A stretch of DNA of 64,000 nucleotides from Hyphomicrobiaceae bacterium (lineage in GTDB: Bacteria; Pseudomonadota; Alphaproteobacteria; Rhizobiales; Hyphomicrobiaceae). A program made the translations under genes and the position numbers. The notes under the pieces were generated by a model, which had not been told where the DNA came from, searched no databases, and saw nothing but the letters and a program-made list of their open reading frames with translations. The stretch covers positions 62,001 through 126,000 of the forward strand of contig JAHDXT010000004.1 in the NCBI GenBank assembly GCA_023384095.1, written 5' to 3'. Shown here in pieces: positions 34,795-44,200 of the stretch. The stretch's first letter is position 1; each line of letters begins with the position of its first letter.

Positions 34795-35229
34795 TCAGAG
34801 GACGCTCAAAGTCGTCGCCGCAAGAACGAGATAGCGGCCAATTTTGGCGGCTGCGACGAGAAGCAGGAATACCGGAAAAGGCTCTCGCATAACTCCGGCG
34901 ACCACCGTCAGGGGATCGCCAAAAATCGGCAGCCAGCTCAACAGGAGCGACCACTTCCCATATTGGCGATACCAGCGCCGCGCGCGGTCGAGCCCCGCTT
35001 CACTGGCCGGAAACCACGATTGATTGCGAAAACCCTCGATGCCCCGCCCGAGCAGCCAGTTGATCACCGACCCGAGCACGTTCCCCACACTTGCCACGGC
35101 GACGAGCAGCCAAGGCGAAAAGTCAGCGAGCAACAGCCCCACCAGCGCCGCCTCTGACTGCATTGGCACGATGGTTGCAGCGGCCAGCGCTGTCAGGAAC
35201 AGGCCGGCATAGATGGCAAGGTCGGTCAT
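34795..35229 (-). CDS. YqaA-family membrane protein (DedA/SNARE-associated)
   Basis: 144 aa with about four hydrophobic segments. Conserved features include PMQSEAALVGLLLAD, ASVGNVLGSVINWLLGRG and LSWLPIFGDPLTVVAGVMR, all typical of YqaA. Function unknown; related DedA proteins move lipid carriers or keep membrane homeostasis. Two consecutive ATGs occur (35232 and 35229); the second was used. Confidence 0.85.
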   Translation of the reverse strand: MTDLAIYAGLFLTALAAATIVPMQSEAALVGLLLADFSPWLLVAVASVGNVLGSVINWLLGRGIEGFRNQSWFPASEAGLDRARRWYRQYGKWSLLLSWLPIFGDPLTVVAGVMREPFPVFLLLVAAAKIGRYLVLAATTLSVL

Positions 35230-35365
35230 CATGCTCGGCCGCCCGAGTTTTCCCCTACCGCTATGCTCGAGGCCTGGGTGGCAAACGGTCGTAAGTCCCT
35301 GAGCGGACCTGCTGGCATCGGGAGCTTACGGCACCACGCAGCGGCATAGGTGGTGCTCCCACGCC

Positions 35366-36193
35366 TCAACTCGCCATTTCCGTGCATGCGACCGCGATAT
35401 GAGTCGACATTCGGAAACGCAAGCTGTCGCCATCTCGATATCGACTGGCGACACGGTCGGTCTCATCGGAGACCGCCGCGACGAGTGCTGAACGCGCCCC
35501 GTCATTGAGCCGTGCAAAGGCCGGCACGGATGACGCTGCGCCCCGCACCGTGAGTTCCACGAAACGATCGGGCGAGGGGAGGTGGATGTCGAACGAACGA
35601 GCAGTAATTTCGACGCGCTGGAATCCGGCGTTTGTCAACAGGGATTGCAGCTCTTCGGCTTCGCCCAGCGAGAACGAAACATCGACCTCGGACATGGGAA
35701 CGTTCAGGTGCCGCGCGGTGGCCTCGAACAAGGCTTCGTACAAGGGATGGAGCTTCAAGTTTTGCCAAACGCTGAGGACGGCACGCCCATCAGGCGAAAG
35801 AACGGACTTGATCCCGCGGGCAGCCGCCGCCCGGTCGGAAAAGAATTGCAGCCCCTGCTGGCACAGGACGAGATCGAATGAGGAGCTGGGCAACTCTAGG
35901 TGGACCGCATCACCAACCCGCCAGTCGATCGTGGCGCCCGCCGGTGCTGGCAGCGCGCGAGCGACGTCCAGCATGTCCGGGTTTATGTCGACCGCAACAA
36001 CTGTCGCGCTTGCGCCCACCATCGGCGCGACGTGCCGGGCCACGCTTCCTGTGCCGCATGCAAGGTCAAGGACGCGTTCCCCGGGGTGTGGGATCGCGTG
36101 TTCGAGCAACACCTGCGTCGCCGGTTCGGCGATCGCTCGCCCCAGGTAGGTCTCATATATCTCGGCCGGGCTGTTGCATTGATCTGAGTTCAC
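35366..36193 (-). CDS. Class I SAM-dependent methyltransferase (UbiE/MerR-neighbour type)
   Basis: The SAM-binding motif RVLDLACGTGSVARHVAP lies near the N-terminus, followed by VVAVDINPDMLDVAR and a FDLVLCQQGLQFFSDR motif IV region; 275 aa from a GTG start preceded by AAGGGC. An ATG at 36244 would add 17 unlikely residues rich in Arg. The substrate is unknown; the C-terminal half resembles small-molecule or quinone methyltransferases. Confidence 0.78.
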   Translation of the reverse strand: MNSDQCNSPAEIYETYLGRAIAEPATQVLLEHAIPHPGERVLDLACGTGSVARHVAPMVGASATVVAVDINPDMLDVARALPAPAGATIDWRVGDAVHLELPSSSFDLVLCQQGLQFFSDRAAAARGIKSVLSPDGRAVLSVWQNLKLHPLYEALFEATARHLNVPMSEVDVSFSLGEAEELQSLLTNAGFQRVEITARSFDIHLPSPDRFVELTVRGAASSVPAFARLNDGARSALVAAVSDETDRVASRYRDGDSLRFRMSTHIAVACTEMAS

Positions 36194-36244
36194 CGAGCTA
36201 TGCCCTTCGTTGCGGCGTCTTCGGTTCTCGCCTCGAGATGCCAT

Positions 36245-36554
36245 TTGGAGCGCGACTATTCAAGTTGAGTGGGTCAGCCGGTTGGAACGAGATGGATCTG
36301 CCAACCCTCGTGCAGAACCACCCCGCCACGGAGCTCGAGCGCATTTGGCGCGGTGATTGCAGCGTTGAACTCGGTAATGCTTGGCATGTCGGCAGCTTAG
36401 GCGGGGAGGTAAAGCGGCGTCTTAACGCGTCCAAAGGCGCAACAAGACTCTGCTGGCTTGCGGCTTGCAGTCGGGTGACATCTTGATGCACGTACGTGTG
36501 ATAAGGCCCTGAGCGCACCTCGCGCAGGGCCTCTACAATGGCCATCCGGTATGC
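36245..36554. other. Intergenic, no gene recognised
   Basis: About 310 nt with short frames only. No recognisable protein or RNA. Confidence 0.35.
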
Positions 36555-37112
36555 TTAACGCACCGGCAATCTCCTGCGGCCCCACACACCGATTGCAAAA
36601 AGCAGGAAGGAGGCCAGCACGAGCACAACGAGCGTCAGGTTGGGCACATAAAATGTGGTGTAGACCTCCCAGCCCATCAGGCGGAGGAGCTGCGTCACCT
36701 CGGTGTGGACACCGATGAGATTGCCCCCCAGGGTTCCCGTGATGCCGAGGAGGGCGCTGCCCAGGATGGCCAGCCCGGCCATCACCCACCGCCCGGCTCC
36801 CTGCCAGACGCGTTCGCCCTGCATCCAGAGTATCGCCAGCATCAGCGCCCAGTAGGCTGTGGTCCACGACGCCATCAGCATGTGATTACGCCCCAGCGGA
36901 GTCGCGGAAAGCGCTTCCCACGGCCACACCATGAGGCCGACCGCGTACGCAGCAATGCCCATCAGCAGGCCGATTGAGAGAAGCGGTACGAGGGCGCGCT
37001 CGATGGCCTGCGCCAACGTTCCGTTTGAGAGCGCACGCACGAGGATGGCGAGAGTCGCCGTCATCCAGATTGCGATGGGGAAGTGAACAAGCACGACGTG
37101 ATAGGCGGCCAT
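36555..37112 (-). CDS. Membrane protein (DUF2231-like), partner of the heme-binding dehydrogenase-like protein
   Basis: Start at MAAYHVVLVHFPIAIWMTAT; 185 aa with four hydrophobic helices (about 5-25, 40-65, 80-105, 150-175). The HFPIAIW opening with an in-membrane His and further His (NHMLMASWTTAYW, GVHTEVTQLLR) suggests heme b ligation, as in DUF2231-type or cytochrome-b-like subunits. It begins 2 nt after the stop of the upstream gene, so the two proteins probably form a complex. Confidence 0.7.
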   Translation of the reverse strand: MAAYHVVLVHFPIAIWMTATLAILVRALSNGTLAQAIERALVPLLSIGLLMGIAAYAVGLMVWPWEALSATPLGRNHMLMASWTTAYWALMLAILWMQGERVWQGAGRWVMAGLAILGSALLGITGTLGGNLIGVHTEVTQLLRLMGWEVYTTFYVPNLTLVVLVLASFLLFAIGVWGRRRLPVR

Positions 37113-37114
37113 TG

Positions 37115-38545
37115 TCAGACTCCCTTGCTCCGGTTGAGGGCGACATTGACGGCGACCCCGAAGCCCGCGATCAGCAGCAGACCGGCGAACAGCGTCAGCA
37201 GCCATTGGCGCCGGATCTCGCTTGCGAACTCCATCTCGACGCCGTACCGGGCGAGTTGCTCCTCGTTGTGACGGAATTTGACCGGCACACCCGCCTTGAT
37301 CTGGTCGGAGCCGGCGTGTTTTGCGCTGGTCAGGTGGGGCCAGCTCACCTGGCCGGGATAGAACAGTTTGACGTCGGTCCACTCCTGATCCCACCGCGGC
37401 TCATCGCCGACGAAGCGGGCCGCAACCATGTTGGCGTCGCGATTAAGGCCGAGCGTCAGAGGAAGTGAAACGTAGTGCCAGCGGCTGCCCAGTGCGTTGC
37501 GGTGCACCGCAAAGGCGACGTTGTAGACGCGGCTTTCGAGGAAGGCCTTGTCGTCCAGCGGACTTCCTGTATCCATGGCCCGGGTCAGAGTGACGTCCCA
37601 GTAGCCGTCCTGCCAGCGTGCCTTACCTGCAACCTTGATGTTCGAGCGCGACCCTTCGCCGTCTCTCAGCAGTCTGCGTGGGATGGTGTCGCCGTCTTTC
37701 CATTGCTGCGCGGGATCGAACGGAGCGGCAGTTGCCTCGCTGATGAAGTAGATATCCTCGAAACCCAGCTTGCGCTGGATCAGGTCGTCCCAGCTCAATG
37801 CAAGGCGACCTGTTTTTTGCGGATCGAGCATGAATCGCGGCTGTTTTGTTTCCGGATCCCAGTTGTCGGTAAAGGGACCCTTTCCCGAATCGCTGCCGCG
37901 CAACTCGAAAATGTACTGGTCGTCCGAGGCATCGATCGGATTGGAGCGGTGCGCCCGCCAATGCCAGAGGTCGAGGAAATAGCCGGCCTTTCTGAGGTTC
38001 GCCAAGTCGTCCTCGGGGACCACGGAGGCCCAGTCGCTCGGATCGCTGCGCGTTGCCGGGAGGTGCTTGCCGACCTCCGTCTGCTTGCGTTTCTGCCCCA
38101 GATAAGGATGCGCCTTGACCTCGTCCGGCTTGGCCTCGTTGGTGAAGAACCGCATGCGGTCGCCGACTGTGACATAGCCGCCGTATCTCGCGAACTCGGG
38201 GACGCCGCCGTCATCGACCATCATGGTGACGCGGTCCTCATAAATCCCTTGTGGCTGCGGTCCGGCGACACTGGCGCCGTAGCGCACCCATTTCCCGCCC
38301 TCGTACTTCAACATGTCGTGATAGATGGAGGGCTGCCGAGCCGGCCAGCGATAGCGGAACAGGATATTGCGGCCGTTATACGCAGCCTTGACCTGCAAGG
38401 GGATCGTCAGTTCCTGTGGGATGTGGATGTTGCGCGGGAGGTCGTCCTTCACGACGCCTATGCCATGTGTGACCCATGACCATCCGATGGCGCCCGCGAA
38501 TATTGCGAGCGTCGGATACAGAAGTGCTCGTTTGCCCATGTACAC
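37115..38545 (-). CDS. Ethylbenzene-dehydrogenase-related heme-binding protein (DMSO-reductase gamma-like)
   Basis: 476 aa with an N-terminal membrane anchor (ALLYPTLAIFAGAIGWSWV), a large extracytoplasmic beta-sandwich and a C-terminal helix ([21 protein letters not shown]). It matches EB_dh-type proteins: RYRWPARQPS, VTMMVDDGGVPEFARYGGY, GYFLDLWHWRAHRSNPIDAS. These bind heme b and pass electrons in anaerobic respiration. An FNR/FixK box lies about 80 nt upstream. The downstream four-helix protein is likely its quinone-side partner. The respiratory substrate is unknown. Confidence 0.8.
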   Translation of the reverse strand: MYMGKRALLYPTLAIFAGAIGWSWVTHGIGVVKDDLPRNIHIPQELTIPLQVKAAYNGRNILFRYRWPARQPSIYHDMLKYEGGKWVRYGASVAGPQPQGIYEDRVTMMVDDGGVPEFARYGGYVTVGDRMRFFTNEAKPDEVKAHPYLGQKRKQTEVGKHLPATRSDPSDWASVVPEDDLANLRKAGYFLDLWHWRAHRSNPIDASDDQYIFELRGSDSGKGPFTDNWDPETKQPRFMLDPQKTGRLALSWDDLIQRKLGFEDIYFISEATAAPFDPAQQWKDGDTIPRRLLRDGEGSRSNIKVAGKARWQDGYWDVTLTRAMDTGSPLDDKAFLESRVYNVAFAVHRNALGSRWHYVSLPLTLGLNRDANMVAARFVGDEPRWDQEWTDVKLFYPGQVSWPHLTSAKHAGSDQIKAGVPVKFRHNEEQLARYGVEMEFASEIRRQWLLTLFAGLLLIAGFGVAVNVALNRSKGV

Positions 38546-38618
38546 CTCCGTTGCGATGCATCGCTAGGCACTCCGCCCACGATCATTTCAGCAAGCAGCA
38601 GAAAGCATGGCTGCGTCA

Positions 38619-38632
38619 TTGATCCGCATCAA
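38619..38632. promoter_or_regulatory. FNR/FixK box upstream of the heme-protein gene
   Basis: TTGATCCGCATCAA is a perfect match to TTGAT-N4-ATCAA. Its centre is about 80 nt upstream of the start at 38545, placing it near -41 if the leader is about 40 nt. Confidence 0.75.
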
Positions 38633-39588
38633 TCGGAGGCTTGATTAGGGTACCTGTCGCTCGCAAGCCTCTTGGAATTGACGTTAGCGACGCCGATTTG
38701 TGCCAGCTGCCCACTGAGGACCCTAATCTGGCTTTCGAAACGTTCCACACAACCAAGAGGGATCTCGCCTGTGATTACGATTTGCTGATCAGCTCCAGGG
38801 GAACCCTCGCGATCAAGCGCCCATCGATATCATCGCGCAAACGTGTCGCCGCTCTCGAGGCCCAACTCCCTCGAATACTGCGGCTCGATGGCAGCGACGA
38901 TGAACTCGGTTCGAAGCCAATATCGGCTCGCTCTGTCGTCCCGCGTTGTTGCGCGATGGAGAAACCCTCTCTGGCATCTTTGATATGCGCTGCCTACAAA
39001 AGACATGAGTCCAAATAGCGGACCCGTCCGGCGCCACCACGAACATGGTACGTATACGGGTTAGAGCGCTGACGGCGGTCTACAACTCTCGTCGAAACCC
39101 TTCATCGTTCTCGGGCAATCGTGGCCTGTGCTCTATGCGCTGCTGAAGCCTGCGCAAGACCAGCTCTTGATCCAGCGGTCGCCTTCGGTGCTCACTCGTA
39201 ACTTGGCTCTGACTTGCGCTCCCTATCATGCTCTTGAACTTCGTGGCGGGTCCCAGTGCTGAGCTCATCTGGAAAACCCAAACGAAGGCTCCTCCGATCA
39301 ACGCTCCTCGACCTGACGGCATCGCTTGCGAGCGGGGTGCTGCTCGACCTTCCGGTTCTGCCAGCTGGCCCAGTGCCGCCGGATCTTGCGGCAAAGACTG
39401 AGCAGGAGCGGCCTGGCCGACAACGCCGCGAAAGCTGCAGAAGCCTTGCGGGGGCACGGCGAGCGCGCTGTCGACTTGCTGGACAGGTACTTGCGCAGCT
39501 GGTTCCGGAATAACGGACGCAGGTATCAGGTGTAAGAGCCGGTGGGCCTTCCCTTGAGGCGCATCGGCTCCTCCGGGCAAGGCGCCGT
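38633..39588. other. About 950 nt of non-coding or decayed DNA
   Basis: Frames occur on both strands (38641-39018 plus, 39080-39752 minus, 39256-39535 plus) but none matches a family, and plausible stretches such as LADNAAKAAEALRGHGERAV (plus, about 39410-39470) lack a proper start and are in a different frame from their upstream sequence. It is probably the remains of one or two genes. Confidence 0.35.
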
Positions 39589-40650
39589 TCACGGCAAAAC
39601 GACCATCTGGTGCCCCTCGCCTCGGATCGTGATGGTCGCGCGTTGCGCAAGAGTGGCTTCGTCGACCACCCAGACCTTGGGCTCGTCTCGGCTGGAGACA
39701 TAGAGCTTGCCCGTGCCGCGAACAACCGCGAGGTGGTAGGGGCTAGGTCCAAGCGGTACAGCGCGCATGGCTCCGGTGGTGAGGTCGATGGCTACGAGCT
39801 TGTCCTCACCATTGCCGCTGACGAACAGCGTTTTGCCGTCATCGGCGATGTCGAGCCCGTGTAGGCTACCACCGACCGCAAAAGAGCGGACGATTTCCCC
39901 CGTTTCGAGCGCCAGCGCAGATACGGTGCCTGCCTCGACATTCGCCACGTAGAGCGTAGCCCCATCCGGCGCCAGGACAATGTGCTCGGGAGTATCTGCC
40001 GCAAGAAAATTGCGCCGGACGATCCAGCGGCTGGTCTCGATCTCGCTCACCGTACCATTGCCGCTATTGCTGACGTAGAGCATGCTGCCATCGGCACTGA
40101 ACACGGCATAGTTCGGGAGCGGTCCGGTGCGAACGAGGTCACGGACCGTCAAATCGAAAAGATCGATGATGCTGATGCCGTCGGCATTGGGATGAATTGC
40201 GACCGCATAATGGCCATCCGGCGAGACAGCGACGTGATGGACGGCACCCGGGACCTCAAGCCGGCGTACCGGTGATGCGGTCGCGGCATCGATGACCGTG
40301 AGTATGCTGACCGAGCTACCGCCGCGCGTATTCGTTCGCGCCGTCGCACCATGATGGGCCGCGTGCTCGTCCTCCGACACGCCGGCTGGCTTGGCAACGG
40401 CCGGCATCTCGCTCGCTGGCACCTCCGAATAGCTGCCGGCGACCAGGTAGCGAGATCCGGGGGCACCACCCAAGCCATGGATCTCAGGGAGCCCCGTCAA
40501 GCGGCCGAGGACGTTATCCGTCGTACCATCGACGATGAGCACCTCCCCGGCACTTCCGCCGGGAATGTACACGGTCGCCGCTTGCGCGCTGGTGAGCGCG
40601 CTGATCGAGACGGCGAGCACGCCCGCGAAGATCTTGCTGCTGTTTTTCAT
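39589..40650 (-). CDS. Periplasmic YncE-like beta-propeller protein
   Basis: 353 aa: a signal peptide (MKNSSKIFAGVLAVSISALT, cleaved after AQA) followed by repeated blades such as VSPDGHYAVAIHPNADG, SADGSMLYVSNSGNGTVSEI, APDGATLYVANVEAGTVSAL and ADDGKTLFVSGNGEDKLVAI. This is the seven-bladed YVTN/YncE fold, also used in cytochrome d1-like domains, but no heme motif is present. A His-rich insertion (DEHAAHHGATA, about 95-105) could bind metal. The role is unknown. Confidence 0.85.
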   Translation of the reverse strand: MKNSSKIFAGVLAVSISALTSAQAATVYIPGGSAGEVLIVDGTTDNVLGRLTGLPEIHGLGGAPGSRYLVAGSYSEVPASEMPAVAKPAGVSEDEHAAHHGATARTNTRGGSSVSILTVIDAATASPVRRLEVPGAVHHVAVSPDGHYAVAIHPNADGISIIDLFDLTVRDLVRTGPLPNYAVFSADGSMLYVSNSGNGTVSEIETSRWIVRRNFLAADTPEHIVLAPDGATLYVANVEAGTVSALALETGEIVRSFAVGGSLHGLDIADDGKTLFVSGNGEDKLVAIDLTTGAMRAVPLGPSPYHLAVVRGTGKLYVSSRDEPKVWVVDEATLAQRATITIRGEGHQMVVLP

Positions 40651-40753
40651 GGAACTCTCCTTTCCGTTACAGCACCGATCAGGAAGACCAGTCAGTGCAC
40701 CTCAGCTACGTTTGTCTGCTCCTGCAGAGCCGATACTCAACCGCTGCGGCACC

Positions 40754-41025
40754 TCAGTGGGCCGGGCGGGGCACGAATGCCGGCACGCGGCGCGCAGAGT
40801 CGCTGTAGGCTTCGCCGAGTTCGGCGAAAGCTTCCCGTTCCTCCTGCCGGGCCAGGCGCACATACATCCAGACCAGGACCGGGAACATCGCGAGGGTCAG
40901 CAGCGTCGGCCACTGGAAGAGAATGCCGAGCATGATCAGGACAGAGGCGACATACTGGGGACGGCGAACGTAGGCGTAGGGTCCGGTGGTTGCGAACTCG
41001 TGGCGCTGCTGCCATGCGCTGACCC
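40754..41025 (-). pseudogene. Truncated duplicate of the isoprenylcysteine methyltransferase-like gene
   Basis: The open frame QQRHEFATTGPYAYVRRPQY to PAFVPRPAH is about 90% identical in DNA to the C-terminal part of the complete gene at 42693-43352. It has lost everything upstream and begins immediately after the stop of the UbiB-like gene. It is a direct duplication, same strand, on the other side of that gene. Confidence 0.85.
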
Positions 41026-41029
41026 CCTC

Positions 41030-42619
41030 TCAAAGTCCGCCTGATCGCCAGATTGCAAACGCCAGCCGAATCGTGAACCACAGCGCAAGGCCATAGGCGA
41101 AGGCCGCCAGTAGCGGCATGTCACCGTAGATGCGCGGGCCGACGCTGTGCTGCATCAGTAATGAAGCGGCAATGTAGAGACCCAGGGTGACGAGCGCGAG
41201 GGCGACGCGATTGCTGCTGTGCTCCAAATGCTCCCCAACGCCGTGCACCCGGAGATCCAAGCCAATTCCCTCACCTTCCCGGTTGAGGCGGCGCATCCAC
41301 GAGCCGAGGACAGCGGGCAGATCCTGTACCGCGCCGATGAGATCGATCTTGAGGCGATCGAGCGACCCCTCGACGCTGAACTCTCCTGTCGCGGCCTTGA
41401 GGAGCGCGGCAGCTTTCGGTTGCAGGTCCGCCATCAGGTCGAACTCCGGGTCCAGCACACGCACGGCATGCTCGGCCAGGAACATCGCGCGCATCAGCAC
41501 AACGAGGTTGTACGGAATGAATACGTTCCGTGTGCCCCGGAGCCGGGTCACGCGCAAGAACGCCTCGGCGAGCGACCACTCCTTGAGCGGCAGCGCGGCA
41601 TAGTCGGAGATGATCTCTGCGAGCCCCTGTCGAAATGCGGCGCGGTCAATCTCGCCGCCAATGATGCCGAGGTCGATGGCTGAGTCCAAGAGCCAGTCGG
41701 GATCCTGGCGGAGGAATGCGCTCACGAAGGCGCCGAGCCTGCGGCGGGTCGTCCGGTCGAGCGATCCCATCAAACCGAAGTCATGAAAGCAAATGCGCCC
41801 ATCCGGAGTGATGAACAGATTTCCTGGATGCGGGTCGCCATGGAACACGCCGAGCACCAGGATCTGGTGCAAGTAGAGGTCGACGAAAGTTTGGGCCAGC
41901 CGCCGCCCCTGTGAACCCACGGCAGGGTCGTCGATGCGACAGCCATGGCTGCGTTCCTGGACGATGACAGTTTCGCTGACGAGGCCATCGATCGACTTTG
42001 GAACGTAGACTGTCGGCCACCCGGCGAACGCAGTGGCAAAGCGCGTAATATTGCGTTCTTCGCGGTGGAAATCGATCTCGTTACGTAGATTGGCCCAGAT
42101 CTCATCGACGAGGCGGACCGGCTGGTAATGGCGCAATCGCGACGAGAGCGCAGAGCCGATGCGCGCCAGTCGAACGAGCGCGCGCATGTCACGCTCAATC
42201 TGCCGTTTGATGCCGATGCGACGTACCTTGACGATCACCTCCCGTCCGTCATGCAGGCGCGCGGTGTGGACCTGCGCGATCGACGCAGCAGCAAGCGGCT
42301 TGCGCTCGAAGTCAAGAAAGAGCTCGCCGAGTGGGCGGCGAAACGCCCGCTCGATCTCTCCGATCGCCTGCTCTGCCGTGAATGGGGCGACGTGATCCTG
42401 CAGCATCTGCAGCGCCGCGGTGTATTCGTCGGGCAGTAGGTCGCGACGGAGGCTGAGCGCTTGGCCGAACTTAATGAACGTCGGTCCAAGTCGCGCTAAC
42501 GACAGGCATAGGCGAGCTGGCGCGCGCGGGCCAGCCGGGGTTGGGTAGAGCCGGTCCATCGCCAAGCTCGCGGCAAGTCGGACGGACTCCACAGCGATGC
42601 AAAGCGATCGAACCAACAT
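41030..42619 (-). CDS. UbiB/ABC1-family atypical kinase
   Basis: 529 aa from the ATG at 42619 (a GTG at 42655 is possible). Features: the KxGQ motif FIKFGQALSLRRDLLP, the Ala-rich loop LAAASIAQVH, the ion-pair Lys in VIVKVRR, HGDPHPGNLFI and HDFG, and two C-terminal membrane helices. UbiB proteins are ATPases needed for ubiquinone synthesis and quinone traffic at the membrane. Here it is encoded with membrane and copper genes rather than with ubiE, so it is likely a second, accessory copy. Confidence 0.88.
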   Translation of the reverse strand: MLVRSLCIAVESVRLAASLAMDRLYPTPAGPRAPARLCLSLARLGPTFIKFGQALSLRRDLLPDEYTAALQMLQDHVAPFTAEQAIGEIERAFRRPLGELFLDFERKPLAAASIAQVHTARLHDGREVIVKVRRIGIKRQIERDMRALVRLARIGSALSSRLRHYQPVRLVDEIWANLRNEIDFHREERNITRFATAFAGWPTVYVPKSIDGLVSETVIVQERSHGCRIDDPAVGSQGRRLAQTFVDLYLHQILVLGVFHGDPHPGNLFITPDGRICFHDFGLMGSLDRTTRRRLGAFVSAFLRQDPDWLLDSAIDLGIIGGEIDRAAFRQGLAEIISDYAALPLKEWSLAEAFLRVTRLRGTRNVFIPYNLVVLMRAMFLAEHAVRVLDPEFDLMADLQPKAAALLKAATGEFSVEGSLDRLKIDLIGAVQDLPAVLGSWMRRLNREGEGIGLDLRVHGVGEHLEHSSNRVALALVTLGLYIAASLLMQHSVGPRIYGDMPLLAAFAYGLALWFTIRLAFAIWRSGGL

Positions 42620-42692
42620 TATGGGCCCCGCGCTTGCGCCAGAGATTGCTCCCACTGCTTACTCGTGGCTTGGTTCATCGCGATCTGCACTC

Positions 42693-43352
42693 CTAGCGCG
42701 CGCCGCCCTCAGGCGCTGGTCCGAGCAAGCGTGGTACGAATGCCGGCACGCGGCGCGCATAGTCCCTATAGGCTTCGCCGAACTCAGCGAGCGTTTCCTG
42801 CTCCTCCTGCCGGGCCAGGCGCACGTACATCCAGACCAGGACCGGGAACATCGCGAGTGTCAGCAGCGTCGGCCATTGGACGAGAAAGCCGAGCATGATC
42901 AGGACAAAGCCGACATACTGGGGATGGCGGACATAAGCGTAGGGGCCGGTGGTCGCGAGCTCGTGGCGCTGCTGTGCGGCATAGAGAACGGGCCACGCCG
43001 CCGAGATCAGGACGAAGCCGGCGCCGATCAGAACGAAGCTCAACAGATGGAATGGCCCGAAATGCGGATTGGCCTCCCAGCCGAACAGCATTTCGAGCAG
43101 ATGCCCGGCATCGTGCGAAAACCAGTCGATCTCCGGATAGCGGCTCTGAAGCCAGCCCGAAAGAAAATAGAGCGTCAGCGGGAAACCATACATCTCGGTA
43201 AACAGCGCGACGATGAAGGCGCTGAATGCCCCGAACGAGCGCCAGTCGCGCTTCGTCCTCGGCTTAAAAAAGCTGAAGGCGAAAACAATGAACACCGCCG
43301 AGTTGATGATGACCAGCAGCCAGAGGCCGTAGGCGGGCGCGGTCCCGGTCAT
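42693..43352 (-). CDS. Isoprenylcysteine carboxyl methyltransferase-like membrane protein
   Basis: 219 aa, about five membrane helices. The C-terminal catalytic signature is TTGPYAYVRHPQYVGFVLIM followed by RLARQEEQETLAEFGEAYRDYARRVPAF (key residues R-H-P and E-E...Y). Bacterial ICMT-like proteins methylate small or lipid substrates; the target is unknown. Its ATG overlaps the DUF2933 gene stop (ATGA). A truncated duplicate lies at 40754-41025. Confidence 0.85.
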   Translation of the reverse strand: MTGTAPAYGLWLLVIINSAVFIVFAFSFFKPRTKRDWRSFGAFSAFIVALFTEMYGFPLTLYFLSGWLQSRYPEIDWFSHDAGHLLEMLFGWEANPHFGPFHLLSFVLIGAGFVLISAAWPVLYAAQQRHELATTGPYAYVRHPQYVGFVLIMLGFLVQWPTLLTLAMFPVLVWMYVRLARQEEQETLAEFGEAYRDYARRVPAFVPRLLGPAPEGGAR

Positions 43353-43585
43353 TGCCGGTCTCCATGGCCGCCATGGCCGCCACGGCCCCCATGCATCAAG
43401 AAATGCATGCCGATGCAGAGCACCAGGAGCACGACCAGGAACGCGTTGCCGGTGAAGATGTGGAGCCTGTGCTCATAGGTGAGCAACAGGCCGGCGGCGG
43501 CGAGAAAGGCGATCAGGGCGATGCCCATACGCGATCTCCAGAAGCCGCCCGGTTGCGGTTGCCTTGAATGGTCATGATTGCCCAT
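43349..43585 (-). CDS. DUF2933 small membrane protein
   Basis: 78 aa starting MGNHDHSRQPQPGGFWRSRM, with two hydrophobic helices and a C-terminal His/Gly tail (MHFLMHGGRGGHGGHG). DUF2933 proteins accompany copper genes and ICMT-like genes; the His-rich ends suggest metal binding. The frame can be extended upstream by 16 codons, but this start fits better. Confidence 0.78.
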   Translation of the reverse strand: MGNHDHSRQPQPGGFWRSRMGIALIAFLAAAGLLLTYEHRLHIFTGNAFLVVLLVLCIGMHFLMHGGRGGHGGHGDRQ

Positions 43586-43632
43586 GGTCTTTCTGCCATC
43601 GTTACGAGAATCGTGTTCTGACGTGCCGATCA

Positions 43633-44169
43633 TTATCTGTGCCTGAATTCGAACTCGGCGCGTGCCGCGTTGCGAAGTCCAGGCACCTTTATGTCGACGC
43701 GAACGCGGTAATGCGTGCGCGGCCGTAATTCGAAATAATTGCCGTAAGTCAGAGCGTCAGCGACTGTGAATGGCTGCAGTCTTTTCTGTTCGCCAGCCAG
43801 TCCGAGCTCGCCGACCGTCGCCGTGACAGCCGCGTCCGCGATGCGCTCGAGCGTTGATGCCTTGAAGAGTGCCACCATCACGTGGTGCACATGCGGGCGG
43901 TCCGGGACACCGCCGTGCATTTGAGCCTCCGGGTGCTCTTTTAAATGTCCTCGGATCATTTCGGCGGGAATGACCGCGTAATAGATCGCGATCCCGTAAT
44001 CCACGAGGTAGCCGCTGTGGCTATCGGCCATCGACCGCCCGGGCACCAGCAGGACCGTCATTGCCGCGAGCGCGGCGACTGAAAGAAAGAACAGAGCTCC
44101 GTGCCGTGAGCGCTCCAAGGTGCAGCCGTGCGGCGAAGGACACGGTCGGAATCGAACAAATCCAGGCAT
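43633..44169 (-). CDS. Secreted protein of unknown function in the copper cluster
   Basis: 178 aa from MPGFVRFRPCPSPHGCTLER, with GGAGAGAT 4 nt upstream. A hydrophobic segment (FFLSVAALAAMTVLLVPG) acts as a signal or anchor; the rest is periplasmic, with a His cluster (HGGVPDRPHVHHVMVALF) and a beta-rich end (YFELRPRTHYRVRVDIKVPG). The domain is unknown to me; an immunoglobulin-like metal-binding protein is possible. It is co-oriented with DUF1622, cupredoxin and copA genes. Confidence 0.65.
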   Translation of the reverse strand: MPGFVRFRPCPSPHGCTLERSRHGALFFLSVAALAAMTVLLVPGRSMADSHSGYLVDYGIAIYYAVIPAEMIRGHLKEHPEAQMHGGVPDRPHVHHVMVALFKASTLERIADAAVTATVGELGLAGEQKRLQPFTVADALTYGNYFELRPRTHYRVRVDIKVPGLRNAARAEFEFRHR

Positions 44170-44200
44170 AGATCTCTCCATCAGCGAAGAGGGGCTCGGG

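Noticed and set aside
39080-39752. Overlapping minus-strand frames upstream of the heme-protein region as genes
   Set aside because: No family resemblance, low-complexity composition and no convincing start; overlaps the end of the beta-propeller gene.
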